A stretch of 25,234 nt of DNA from DATKWD01 sp963704815 (GTDB lineage Bacteria > Actinomycetota > Acidimicrobiia > Acidimicrobiales > Salinilacustritrichaceae). Where the stretch lies: the NCBI GenBank assembly GCA_963704815.1, contig CAVPHU010000008.1, positions 1 through 25,234 of the forward strand. Reading direction: 5' to 3'. Below, in pieces: positions 15,975-22,725 of this stretch. The notes beneath the pieces are model-generated. The model was not told the DNA's origin and made no database searches. It saw nothing but the letters and a program-made list of their open reading frames with translations. The translations under genes and the position numbers were made by a program. Numbering within the stretch: the first letter of the stretch is position 1; each line of letters opens with the position of its first letter.

Positions 15975-18900
15975 TCAGCGCTCGGCGAGCGCGGCGAGGA
16001 GTTGCTGGGACGACGCTTCGATCTCGCCGAACCCGTGGGTGAGGGCCAAGTCGTGGGCATGGGTGGCGAACTGCACGGCGAGGGCACGGTCGCCGTCCGC
16101 GTCGCGGTCTCGGTGGAGTCGTGCCCGCGACAGATCGTCCTCGGCGACGAAGTGCGGTGATCCGAGGTCGGCGATCTGTGCCTCGGCGGCGGTGAAGAGC
16201 ACCTCGGCCTCGTCGTACTCCCCGAGCAACCGGGCCACTCGCGCCAGCGCGCTGTCGACGACTCCGTGAGCGAACACGCGGTTGCACGCGACCTGGCCCG
16301 ACCAGGGCGTGAGGAGCTCGCGGAGGTGCTCGACGCCGGTTGGATCGTCGAGTCGGTCGGCGAGCAGCGCCCATGCGTACGGCGTCGCAATCCAACCGTT
16401 GTTGACCTCGTATTCGAATCCTTCGGCCGCATGCTCGTGGAGCATGGTTTGCGCCTCGTCGACCAGGCCGGACGCGCGGGTGAACCACGCGACGGTGGGG
16501 ACGAGGAGGTCGATCCTCGGGTTGTCGACAGCGGCTTGGCGCACCTGGTCGAGGATCTCGGACGCGCGACCCTGCACCGAACGGGCGATCATCAGGTTGA
16601 AGGCGTAGAGGTCGAACGCATCGGGCTCACCTGCGTCGGTCCCGACGGTCAGGTTCTCGGTCGCGTGCTGTTCGATCGCGTCGGCATCTGAGCCCATGAT
16701 GATCACGACGCCAGCGAGGTTGCCGGCGACCCAGAGGAAAGAAGGCCGACCGATCTCGCTGGCGGCACCGGTGCACCGGTCCAGCGCAGCCGACATCCCG
16801 GCGAGGTCGCCCGCGCCGGCCGCCGCATGGAAGGCGCCGGCTGCGGCCCAGAACGTCAGCGTGAGATCGCCGAGCGACTCGGCGATCACGGTGGCTTCGG
16901 CGGATGCTGCAAGCCGTGCTTCGAGCGTGTGAGGGACCGCAAAGCTCATGCAGAAGCGATTCAGGACCGAGCCGAGCGCGGCGGGGTCGTCGAGGCCCCG
17001 CGCCATCCCGATCGCCTCGTCGATGAGGGCCTTGCGCTCGTCGTAGGAGCCGGCGTACTCGAGCTCGCTGGCCAGGGTGGCGAGCAACAAGGCCCGCTCG
17101 CTCGACGGAGCGTCGCCGACCTCCTCCAGTGCGGCCTGGAGCGCAGAGATTCGCTCGTCGTCGCGGCTTCCGATCTTGCTGTTGAAGCCACGGTTGTTGG
17201 CCAGCGCGGCTGCCACCATGAGATCGGTGTCGCCACATCGGCCGGCGACGACCCCGGCCTCGAGGAGGGTCTCGCGGTGGGCCGGCTCGCCGGAGTGCTT
17301 CTGGGCGGTACCGAATTGGACGAGCAGCTCGGCTCGGGTTCGGTCATCGGGATCGTCGCCGAGATCGAGGTTCTCGAGCGCCATCGTGAACCAGCGGATC
17401 GCCTCGTCGGGGGCCAGCCCGGCCAGGGCCCGTTCGCCGGCAAGCTGCGCGTACCTTGTCACCTTGTCGGGCTCGGCCGATGCGGTGGCCGAGTTCCAGT
17501 GCGTGGCCAGCTCGCCGACCCGATCGCCGGGGTCGTCGCCGCACGTCGCCTCGATGCTCTCGGCGATCTTGCGGTGCATCCTGCGCCGACGCCCGTCACT
17601 GAGCTGACCCTCGAGGGTCTGGCGGGCCAGGGTGTGCTGGAAACGGAACCGCTCGTCGCCGCCGGGCACCTCGACCACGATGCCGGCACTGGTCGCTTGC
17701 TCGAGCAGGTCCAGCAGGTCGTCCTCGTCTTCACCGGTGACCTCGGCGAGCAGCGCCAACTCGAAGTCACGGCCGATGACCGCCGCCGCGGTGAGCGCCT
17801 TGAGCGGCGCCTCGCCGAGTCGGGCGATGCGCTGACCGACCACATCGCGCACGCTCTGGGGGATGGCCAGCTCGTCGAACTCCTTCTCGATCACCCATCG
17901 GCCGTCGTCGCCGAGCACGAGGTCGCCACACTCGACGAGGTGGCGCAGGATCTCGTACGCGAAGAAGGGATTCCCGGCTGACTCTCTCCGCAGCAGGACC
18001 GCCATGCCCTTGGCCCGATCGTTCAGCTCGTGGCCGGCGGTCGCCTCGACGAGGTCGATCATCTCGAGATCGTCGAGCCCACCGACGCCGAGCAGCTCGA
18101 CGCCCGGCTCACGGCGCAACGCAGCGACCGTGTCGATGAGCGGATGGCCGGCCACCAGGTCGGAGTCGCGATAGGTGCCGACGAACATCACCCGGCCCGA
18201 GGTCAGGTTCGTGAAGACGTGGCGCAGCATCGTGAGGGTCGGCTTGCCGGCCCAGTGCAGGTCGTCGAGGACGATCACCAGCGGCACGTCGTCAGACAAC
18301 AGCGCGATCGTCGCCGTCACCGCCTGCAAGAGGAGGTAGCGCTCGGTCTCGGGATCGGTCGACGGCGGGGTGGCGAGGTCGCCGTGGCTTCGACGAAGCG
18401 TCGGGACCAGCAGCGCGAGCTCCGGCCCATGCAACCGGATCGCTTCTTCCACCAGCTCGGCAGGGCCGTGGTCGAGGAGGTGGGTCATGGCCTCGACCCA
18501 TGGCTGGTAGGGAACCGTGAGCTCTTCGTCGGCCCGGCCGTAGAGCACCGCTGCTCCCGTCCCGGAGGCCGTCGCGGCCAGCTCGGCCGAGAGGCGGGTC
18601 TTGCCGATACCGGGTTCGCCCACGAGGAACGTGATGCGCCGCTCCCCCGCGGCCGCTGCCTTGAACGCGTCGTCGAGCGAAGCCAGCTCGGCGACGCGAC
18701 CGGCGACGGGAAGGTCGAGGTCGGGGACGAGGCGGCCCGGCATGTCGATCGCCGCCGTGGCCTGGAGCGGCTCCCACCCCACGAGCACCGACGCAACCGG
18801 CTCGGGCACACCCCGCAACTCGAGATCGCCGATCGACTCAAACGTGTGGTCGGTCTTGCGGGCATTCAGCGAGATCAGCTGGGTGGTGATGATCTGCCCC

Positions 18901-19277
18901 GCCTCGCACTTCGCGCACAGGCGAGCAGCCTCGACCACCGGATCGCCGAAGTAGTCGCCGTCCTCCTCGGTCGCGTCGCCGGCCGAGAACCCGACACGCA
19001 CGCCCAGCGGTTCGGCGGCGCGGGAGTTGTAGCGCTCGATCGCCTGTTGCATCGCCACGCAGCCGTCGAGGCCCACGGTCAGGCTCGGAAAGACCACCAT
19101 GAGACCATCGCCCAGGTTCTTCACCTCGACCCCACCAGAGGACTCCATGGCCCCGCGAAGCAGGCCGAAGTGGACCAGGCGCAGCTCTTCAGTCGCCGCA
19201 GGTCCCAACCGAGACGAGAGCTCGGTCGAACCCACGAGATCGGTGAACACGACATTGATACCGACGGTCTCAGTCAC
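15975..19277 (-). CDS. Class III cyclase-like domain fused to an AAA/NACHT-like ATPase and helical repeats
   Basis: A 1,100-residue cytoplasmic regulator. Residues 1–165 are a class III nucleotide cyclase domain with metal Asp13 (FTDLVGST) and Asp57 (NLGDG), Lys53, and DYFGDPVVEAARL, where the transition-state Asn is Val116 but Arg119 remains, so catalysis may be weak or lost. Residues ~200–450 form an ATPase with Walker A GEPGIGKT (220–227) and Walker B LVIVLDDLHW (Asp338/339). The remaining ~600 residues are alanine-rich TPR-like helices, as in MalT/LuxR-type signal-transduction ATPases, but no C-terminal HTH is present. GTG 19277 is chosen because AGGGGA precedes it and the domain starts there. 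It occupies most of cassette 2 and its stop is 36 bp from att2. Confidence 0.88.
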   Translation of the reverse strand: MTETVGINVVFTDLVGSTELSSRLGPAATEELRLVHFGLLRGAMESSGGVEVKNLGDGLMVVFPSLTVGLDGCVAMQQAIERYNSRAAEPLGVRVGFSAGDATEEDGDYFGDPVVEAARLCAKCEAGQIITTQLISLNARKTDHTFESIGDLELRGVPEPVASVLVGWEPLQATAAIDMPGRLVPDLDLPVAGRVAELASLDDAFKAAAAGERRITFLVGEPGIGKTRLSAELAATASGTGAAVLYGRADEELTVPYQPWVEAMTHLLDHGPAELVEEAIRLHGPELALLVPTLRRSHGDLATPPSTDPETERYLLLQAVTATIALLSDDVPLVIVLDDLHWAGKPTLTMLRHVFTNLTSGRVMFVGTYRDSDLVAGHPLIDTVAALRREPGVELLGVGGLDDLEMIDLVEATAGHELNDRAKGMAVLLRRESAGNPFFAYEILRHLVECGDLVLGDDGRWVIEKEFDELAIPQSVRDVVGQRIARLGEAPLKALTAAAVIGRDFELALLAEVTGEDEDDLLDLLEQATSAGIVVEVPGGDERFRFQHTLARQTLEGQLSDGRRRRMHRKIAESIEATCGDDPGDRVGELATHWNSATASAEPDKVTRYAQLAGERALAGLAPDEAIRWFTMALENLDLGDDPDDRTRAELLVQFGTAQKHSGEPAHRETLLEAGVVAGRCGDTDLMVAAALANNRGFNSKIGSRDDERISALQAALEEVGDAPSSERALLLATLASELEYAGSYDERKALIDEAIGMARGLDDPAALGSVLNRFCMSFAVPHTLEARLAASAEATVIAESLGDLTLTFWAAAGAFHAAAGAGDLAGMSAALDRCTGAASEIGRPSFLWVAGNLAGVVIIMGSDADAIEQHATENLTVGTDAGEPDAFDLYAFNLMIARSVQGRASEILDQVRQAAVDNPRIDLLVPTVAWFTRASGLVDEAQTMLHEHAAEGFEYEVNNGWIATPYAWALLADRLDDPTGVEHLRELLTPWSGQVACNRVFAHGVVDSALARVARLLGEYDEAEVLFTAAEAQIADLGSPHFVAEDDLSRARLHRDRDADGDRALAVQFATHAHDLALTHGFGEIEASSQQLLAALAER

Positions 19278-19519
19278 GCTGCATCCCCTGGTGCGACGGT
19301 CGCAGGACCAGTCCTGCCCCCGGAGGGGGCGACAGGGAGCGATGAGACGACGGTCTATCTGTCGCACACGCTAGCCCTCGCCACCCACCGTGGCGAGCGG
19401 CAACAGCGATCGGCGAGACCGTCGGGCGATGACGGATCAGATCGCCAGGCCAACCGATGCCTTTTCGACACCCGTCCAGCGTGGGTGCGGGAGGAGCTCT
19501 GACCCGCCGTTGGTATATG

Positions 19520-19550
19520 GCTAGATTTAGCACCCTGAAAGCGCCATACT
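19520..19550 (+). promoter_or_regulatory. Probable operator and -10 of the phd–vapC pair
   Basis: GCTAGATTTAGC (19520–19531) is a perfect four-base inverted repeat (GCTA/TAGC), in a position where a Phd dimer could bind. CATACT at 19545–19550 could be a -10 box with TAGATT 17 bases upstream as a poor -35. The predicted transcript start coincides with ATG 19557, so the message may be leaderless. The rest of the 279-bp gap shows nothing else. Confidence 0.4.
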
Positions 19551-19556
19551 GGATGG

Positions 19557-19814
19557 ATGGAAGCTGGCGTCCGAGAACTCCGCGATCACCTCAGCCGATA
19601 CCTCGGCGTCGTCCGCGAAGGACACGAAGTGACCGTGACCGACCACGGCAAGGCCGTCGCCCGCCTCGTCCCCCTCGACACGCCCCGGCCGCTCGACCGT
19701 CTCATCGCTGAAGGGCTTGCAACGCCGGGTCGAACGAAGAAGCTGCCTCGCACGGGCCAAGTCATCGCTGCGAAGGGAACGGTCAGCGACCTCGTCGCCG
19801 AACAGCGACAGTGA
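19557..19814 (+). CDS. Phd/YefM-family antitoxin
   Basis: An 85-residue antitoxin. MEAGVRELRDHLSRYLGVVREG and HEVTVTDHGKAVARLVPLD are the canonical Phd N-terminal DNA-binding fold. The C-terminal tail (LIAEGLATPGRTKKLPRTG) would wrap the toxin. TGA overlaps the GTG of the PIN toxin gene by four bases, so translation is coupled. It likely represses its own promoter with the toxin. Confidence 0.92.
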   Translation: MEAGVRELRDHLSRYLGVVREGHEVTVTDHGKAVARLVPLDTPRPLDRLIAEGLATPGRTKKLPRTGQVIAAKGTVSDLVAEQRQ

Positions 19815-20236
19815 TCGCCTACTTCGACACCTCTGCCGTCGTCCCACTCATCATCGACGAGCCCGCCACCGACCTCTGCACCCGCGTCTGGAACGAATCG
19901 TCGAGGGCTGTGAGCGTTCGCCTCCTCTACCCCGAGGCGCGGGCCGCGCTCGCCAGGGCCGAGCGCATGAACCGCCTCACCCGCAGGCAACTGACCGCAG
20001 CCGTCGCAGAACTCGAGGCCATCGTCGACCAGGTCGACCACATCGAGGTCACGGATTCGATCGCACGGACCGCCGGCGAACTCGCCGAACAACATGCACT
20101 TCGCGGCTACGACGCCGTCCACCTCGCCGCCGCGCACACCGTCTTGGACGAGGACCTCGTCCTCATCACCGGCGACACGGATCTCGCCGCCGCCGCATCA
20201 GCCGTCGGGATCACCGTCTCCGCCACCAACGGGTAA
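19811..20236 (+). CDS. vapC: VapC-type PIN-domain ribonuclease toxin
   Basis: A 141-residue PIN-domain protein that, in the family, cleaves tRNA or rRNA. The acidic residues are present: Asp6 (AYFDTSA), Glu42 (YPEARAAL), Asp101 (GYDAVHLAAA) and Asp122/124 (TGDTDL). The start is GTG 19811, overlapping the antitoxin stop. Together with the upstream gene it forms an intact module near the right end of cassette 2. The RNA target cannot be told from sequence. Confidence 0.93.
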   Translation: MIAYFDTSAVVPLIIDEPATDLCTRVWNESSRAVSVRLLYPEARAALARAERMNRLTRRQLTAAVAELEAIVDQVDHIEVTDSIARTAGELAEQHALRGYDAVHLAAAHTVLDEDLVLITGDTDLAAAASAVGITVSATNG

Positions 20237-20284
20237 CACTCTTTGGCGCGACATCGGGCGACCCTCAGCCCTCGTCCGACTGGC

Positions 20285-20304
20285 CGTCGGCGGACGTCCA
20301 CGGA
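20285..20304 (+). repeat. Left arm of a 20-bp inverted repeat flanking att3
   Basis: CGTCGGCGGACGTCCACGGA here is the reverse complement, with one mismatch, of bases 20525–20544 on the other side of the att3 core. The arms are about 220 bp apart. They might be recombinase arm-binding sites or part of a larger cruciform. Confidence 0.6.
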
Positions 20305-20336
20305 CGTCGGCTCCGCAGCATCGAAATCGGGCGCCC

Positions 20337-20362
20337 GTCCACCAGCGTCCACCGAGGTCCAC
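20337..20362 (+). repeat. Three GTCCAC sites at exact 10-bp spacing
   Basis: GTCCAC occurs at 20337–20342, 20347–20352 and 20357–20362, all on one helical face, and once more at 20296–20301. Such phasing suggests cooperative protein binding. They lie between the phd–vapC module and att3. Confidence 0.5.
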
Positions 20363-20412
20363 GACTATCCGCGGCTTGCACCTCGGCGAGCACCCGGTAG
20401 ACGCCGCCGTCC

Positions 20413-20439
20413 GTTACTCCCGCGGTAACTCCCACCGGC
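20413..20439 (+). repeat. GGTAACTCCC-type direct repeats left of att3
   Basis: Two tandem units, GTTACTCCCGC and GGTAACTCCCAC, 11 bp apart. The same unit is found at 20578–20595, on the right side of att3, and twice at 25160–25187. Candidate arm-type sites. Confidence 0.55.
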
Positions 20440-20495
20440 CCGGTTCCGCGGCTCGAGAACGCTATGACCAGGGCTTTCGCGACGAGGCGGAGGCC

Positions 20496-20518
20496 GGGTT
20501 CGATTCCCCCCAGCTCCA
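20496..20518 (+). repeat. att3: third copy of the ssrA 3' end (23 bp)
   Basis: Identical to 12572–12594, covering the T-loop, T-stem 3' strand and acceptor end of ssrA. Neither flank resembles tmRNA or the trailer hairpin. It is taken as the boundary of cassettes 2 and 3. Confidence 0.75.
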
Positions 20519-20524
20519 CTTTTG

Positions 20525-20544
20525 TCCATGGACGTCCGCCGACG
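20525..20544 (+). repeat. Right arm of the 20-bp inverted repeat flanking att3
   Basis: Matches the reverse complement of 20285–20304 at 19 of 20 positions. It begins six bases after the att3 core and is followed by further GGACGTG and GACGTG motifs. Confidence 0.6.
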
Positions 20545-20577
20545 TGCGTGGACGTGTCTCCTGTCGGAAACGTCGCG

Positions 20578-20595
20578 GCGGTAACTCCCACCGGC
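20578..20595 (+). repeat. GGTAACTCCC repeat right of att3
   Basis: GCGGTAACTCCCACCGGC is identical to 20422–20439 and to 25170–25187. It lies 60 bp to the right of the att3 core, so it would be the left-end arm of cassette 3. Confidence 0.55.
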
Positions 20596-20829
20596 TCGCC
20601 ACCAAAGGGTCGCGGATAGACCAGCAGCTGACGCCGGCTCTCCTACGGCCGGCGTTGTCCAAGATCGACCAGCTCGAGCATCGTTGGATGCGAAGCGCCA
20701 CGTCGTAGCGACGTTCGCCCGGCCTCCCACGCTAACGCCGGTTCTCCTGTGCTTGTTCATGTCCAGCTTCGACCGCCTCACGCGCCAAGATGGGCGGTGT
20801 CTGGCGACGACTGCGACAGGGGCTGCGCC

Positions 20830-21180
20830 TCAGGCAGCCGCGTTTCGAGGTTCGAAGATGACGACGGGGGTCTCGACGGAACGGCTACGAGCGAAGGCCT
20901 CGTCTTCGGGTTCGATCGCGAGCCACCGCTTCCAAAGCTTTTCGCGTTCGGCTCCGACGGCAAGTCGGGCGCGGACTGGGCGGGGTTGTTGGTGGGGAAG
21001 GCGGATCAGAGCGTCCGGGTGGGCCTCGAGGTTGAGCCACCAGGCGGGGTGCCCTTCGTCCCACCCGTTCGTGGCGAGGCCGGTCACGTTCTGTCCGTCC
21101 TCCAGGTAGCGCGCATGTGACGTCACCCAGAGGGCGCCGCCCGGGGACAGGTTCGCAGGGGTGGGTTCTCCCGCCTCGCC
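20830..21180 (-). pseudogene. N-terminally truncated Ddn-like deazaflavin (F420)-dependent nitroreductase
   Basis: The frame reads NVTGLATNGWDEGHPAWWLNLEAHPDA…, the core of the Ddn family (…VVASNGG…HPAWYLNLxAxP), and ends with TPVVIFEPRN, the family C-terminus. The expected N-terminal ~45 residues, including the GRKSG-type loop that contacts F420, are absent: a stop at 21181–21183 closes the frame. The only start is GTG 21126, which would give a 98-residue protein. Either truncation by rearrangement or an upstream frameshift could explain this. Confidence 0.6.
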
Positions 21181-21269
21181 TCAGTAGAACACCGGCGGCA
21201 AGATGTCGCGCCCCACTCGAGGGCCGTCCGGCCCTGGTCCGGAGATCTCGTCGATCGCATGATGGCTCC

Positions 21270-21833
21270 GTGCGAAAAGGTCTCCTCGCGCTCGGAGCGA
21301 CCGCGATCGCCGCCGCGCTACTGGTGTCGATGGTGCGCGCGCTCGATCCGCACTCAGTCTGGTTCGCATTCCTGGTCGTGTGGGTGCCGATGGCCTGGCT
21401 CGGCACGGTGAGTCGACTGGCTCGTCCGCGGCTGTCCGAGTCGTACCACCGTCTCCGTTCTGTCGAGCAGAACGGGCGGTTGTACGAGCTCCTGGGTGTC
21501 CGGCTCGTGAAGCGGTTGCTGCGCCGTGGCCCACTCGCGGTGTTCAACCCGGGGCTGCACCTACCCACCGAGCGCACGCCGGAGCGTCTCGGACAGCTGG
21601 ACCAGATGATGCGGGATGCAGAGGCGAGCCACTTCATTCTGTTCGGCGTCATGCTCGGGGTGTCGGCCAATGCCGCAGCACGGAGCTGGTGGGGCGCCGC
21701 CGCGTGGACGCTGCTGTTCAACACCCTCCTCAACGGGTACCCCGTGATGCTCCAGCGGTACAACCGCGCGCTTCTCTCCCAACGGTTCGACGTGCGCACC
21801 GATCAGCCGCACCGAACGCCGCCAACGAGATGA
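21270..21833 (+). CDS. Membrane protein of the CrtO-type glycosyl-diaponeurosporenoate acyltransferase family
   Basis: A 187-residue protein with a hydrophobic N-terminus (LLALGATAIAAALLVSMV), a second segment (VWFAFLVVWVPMAWLG), then GRLYELLGVRLVKRLLRRG, FNPGLHLP, and a C-terminal membrane pair (FILFGVMLGVSANAAA and WTLLFNTLLNGYPVMLQRYNRA). The YELLGVRxxKxLL…P/NxGxH…YPVMLQRYNR layout fits the family named for staphyloxanthin acyltransferase CrtO. Many members sit outside carotenoid clusters, and no carotenoid gene is seen here. GTG 21270 is chosen because the upstream frame has no homology. Confidence 0.65.
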   Translation: MRKGLLALGATAIAAALLVSMVRALDPHSVWFAFLVVWVPMAWLGTVSRLARPRLSESYHRLRSVEQNGRLYELLGVRLVKRLLRRGPLAVFNPGLHLPTERTPERLGQLDQMMRDAEASHFILFGVMLGVSANAAARSWWGAAAWTLLFNTLLNGYPVMLQRYNRALLSQRFDVRTDQPHRTPPTR

Positions 21834-21876
21834 TGAGACGCCCTCCCTATCGGCGCATCTTTCGAGACGCTCGACT

Positions 21877-22059
21877 CTGCTGTTCGGGGACGCGGTGACC
21901 AATCACAACCATGTCACGGAGCCGGCGTTCTGGGACGCCCAGCTCTCGGCGACCGTTGCCGGCGTTGGACGCGAGCAGGGCGAGTGCGGAACGATGCCTG
22001 GCCGCGGAGCTTCTGACGGCAAGAGAGAAAGTTGATGACCCATGGGTGTACACGGAGGA
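21877..22059 (+). pseudogene. Gene scar: 3' end of an unknown gene plus the first codons of a DUF4188 gene
   Basis: Bases 21928–22059 match the reverse complement of 13415–13549 closely, apart from one codon. The piece covers FWDAQLSATVAGVG… to the stop at 22033–22035 and then ATGGGTGTACACGGAGGA (22042–22059), the DUF4188 start. After that the match ends abruptly, 20 bp from the GNAT stop. Upstream, the frame continues as LLFGDAVTNHNHVTEPA, which may be the authentic sequence of the unknown gene. This is the remnant of a second copy of the same two-gene unit, in opposite orientation. Confidence 0.65.
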
Positions 22060-22079
22060 GGGCAGACCCGTTCGAGAGA

Positions 22080-22682
22080 TCAGCGAGGGTTGCGCCACAT
22101 GGCGGTGACCGTCGGTGCGCCCTTGCCGAGGTCGATCTCGCCAGTGACCTCGAAGCCGTGGCGGCCGTAGAACGGCACGTTCCGGACGTTCGAGCTCTCG
22201 AGGTAGGCGGGCATGCCCTCGGCATCGCAGCGGTCGAGCATCTCCCGCATCAAGATCGAGCCGACACCGGTTCCCTGCTGGTCTTGATGGGTGCCGATCG
22301 CCTCGAGGAAGTAGTGCTCCTCGGTCGGGTGCACCTTCTCGACCGCGCTGAACGCGCCGATCATCCGCGGCGTCTTCGTACCGACCGCATGGACCATCGC
22401 CGGAAGCAACCGCGCCATGGCGCCGCCGGACATCTTCCAGTGATTCGGCTGCTTCCAGACGGCGGCTCCCACGCCGTCGCCGGTGGCGAGCACGAGGTGG
22501 TCCGAGTTCGAGAGCTCGAGCTTGACCATCGCGCCGAACAGAACCCGCAACTTCGACTCGATCGAGGTTTGCTCATCGACGCCAGCCATCCATTGGAACA
22601 AGGGGTCGTACGAGAAGGCGCTGGCGAGCGCGTCGGCGACCTTCCCGAGATCGTCGGTGGTCGCTCTCTGAATGGTGATCAT
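22080..22682 (-). CDS. GNAT-family N-acetyltransferase
   Basis: A 200-residue acetyltransferase. ITIQRATTDDLGKVADALASAF is the N-terminal strand–helix, HYFLEAIGTHQDQQGTGVGSILM carries the acetyl-CoA loop (Q-x-x-G-x-G) and YLESSNVRNVPFYGRHGFEV is the usual motif B. The substrate is unknown; small-molecule or antibiotic acetylation is possible but not shown. ATG 22682 lies 43 bp after the stop of the PEP-utiliser gene, so both probably share a transcript. Confidence 0.88.
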   Translation of the reverse strand: MITIQRATTDDLGKVADALASAFSYDPLFQWMAGVDEQTSIESKLRVLFGAMVKLELSNSDHLVLATGDGVGAAVWKQPNHWKMSGGAMARLLPAMVHAVGTKTPRMIGAFSAVEKVHPTEEHYFLEAIGTHQDQQGTGVGSILMREMLDRCDAEGMPAYLESSNVRNVPFYGRHGFEVTGEIDLGKGAPTVTAMWRNPR

Positions 22683-22725
22683 GGTTCGTTCCTTCGGTGG
22701 GTCTGGTTCGGGGAATGGAGCTGGG

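Larger units (their letters stand above)
20237..20829. other. Gene-free, repeat-rich region around att3
   Basis: No credible protein gene; the open frames have no recognisable homology. It holds the 23-bp att3 core, a 20-bp inverted repeat on either side of it, a triplet of GTCCAC sites 10 bp apart and GGTAACTCCC repeats. The layout resembles an attachment site with recombinase arm sites. Bases 20600–20829 show no structure I can name. Confidence 0.6.

Noticed and set aside
18030..19502. Long plus-strand open frame opposite the cyclase–ATPase gene, and similar frames at 999–2210, 9290–10921 and 16827–17981
   Set aside because: They are antisense shadows caused by high GC; the composition is biased and the opposite strand has clear conserved domains.
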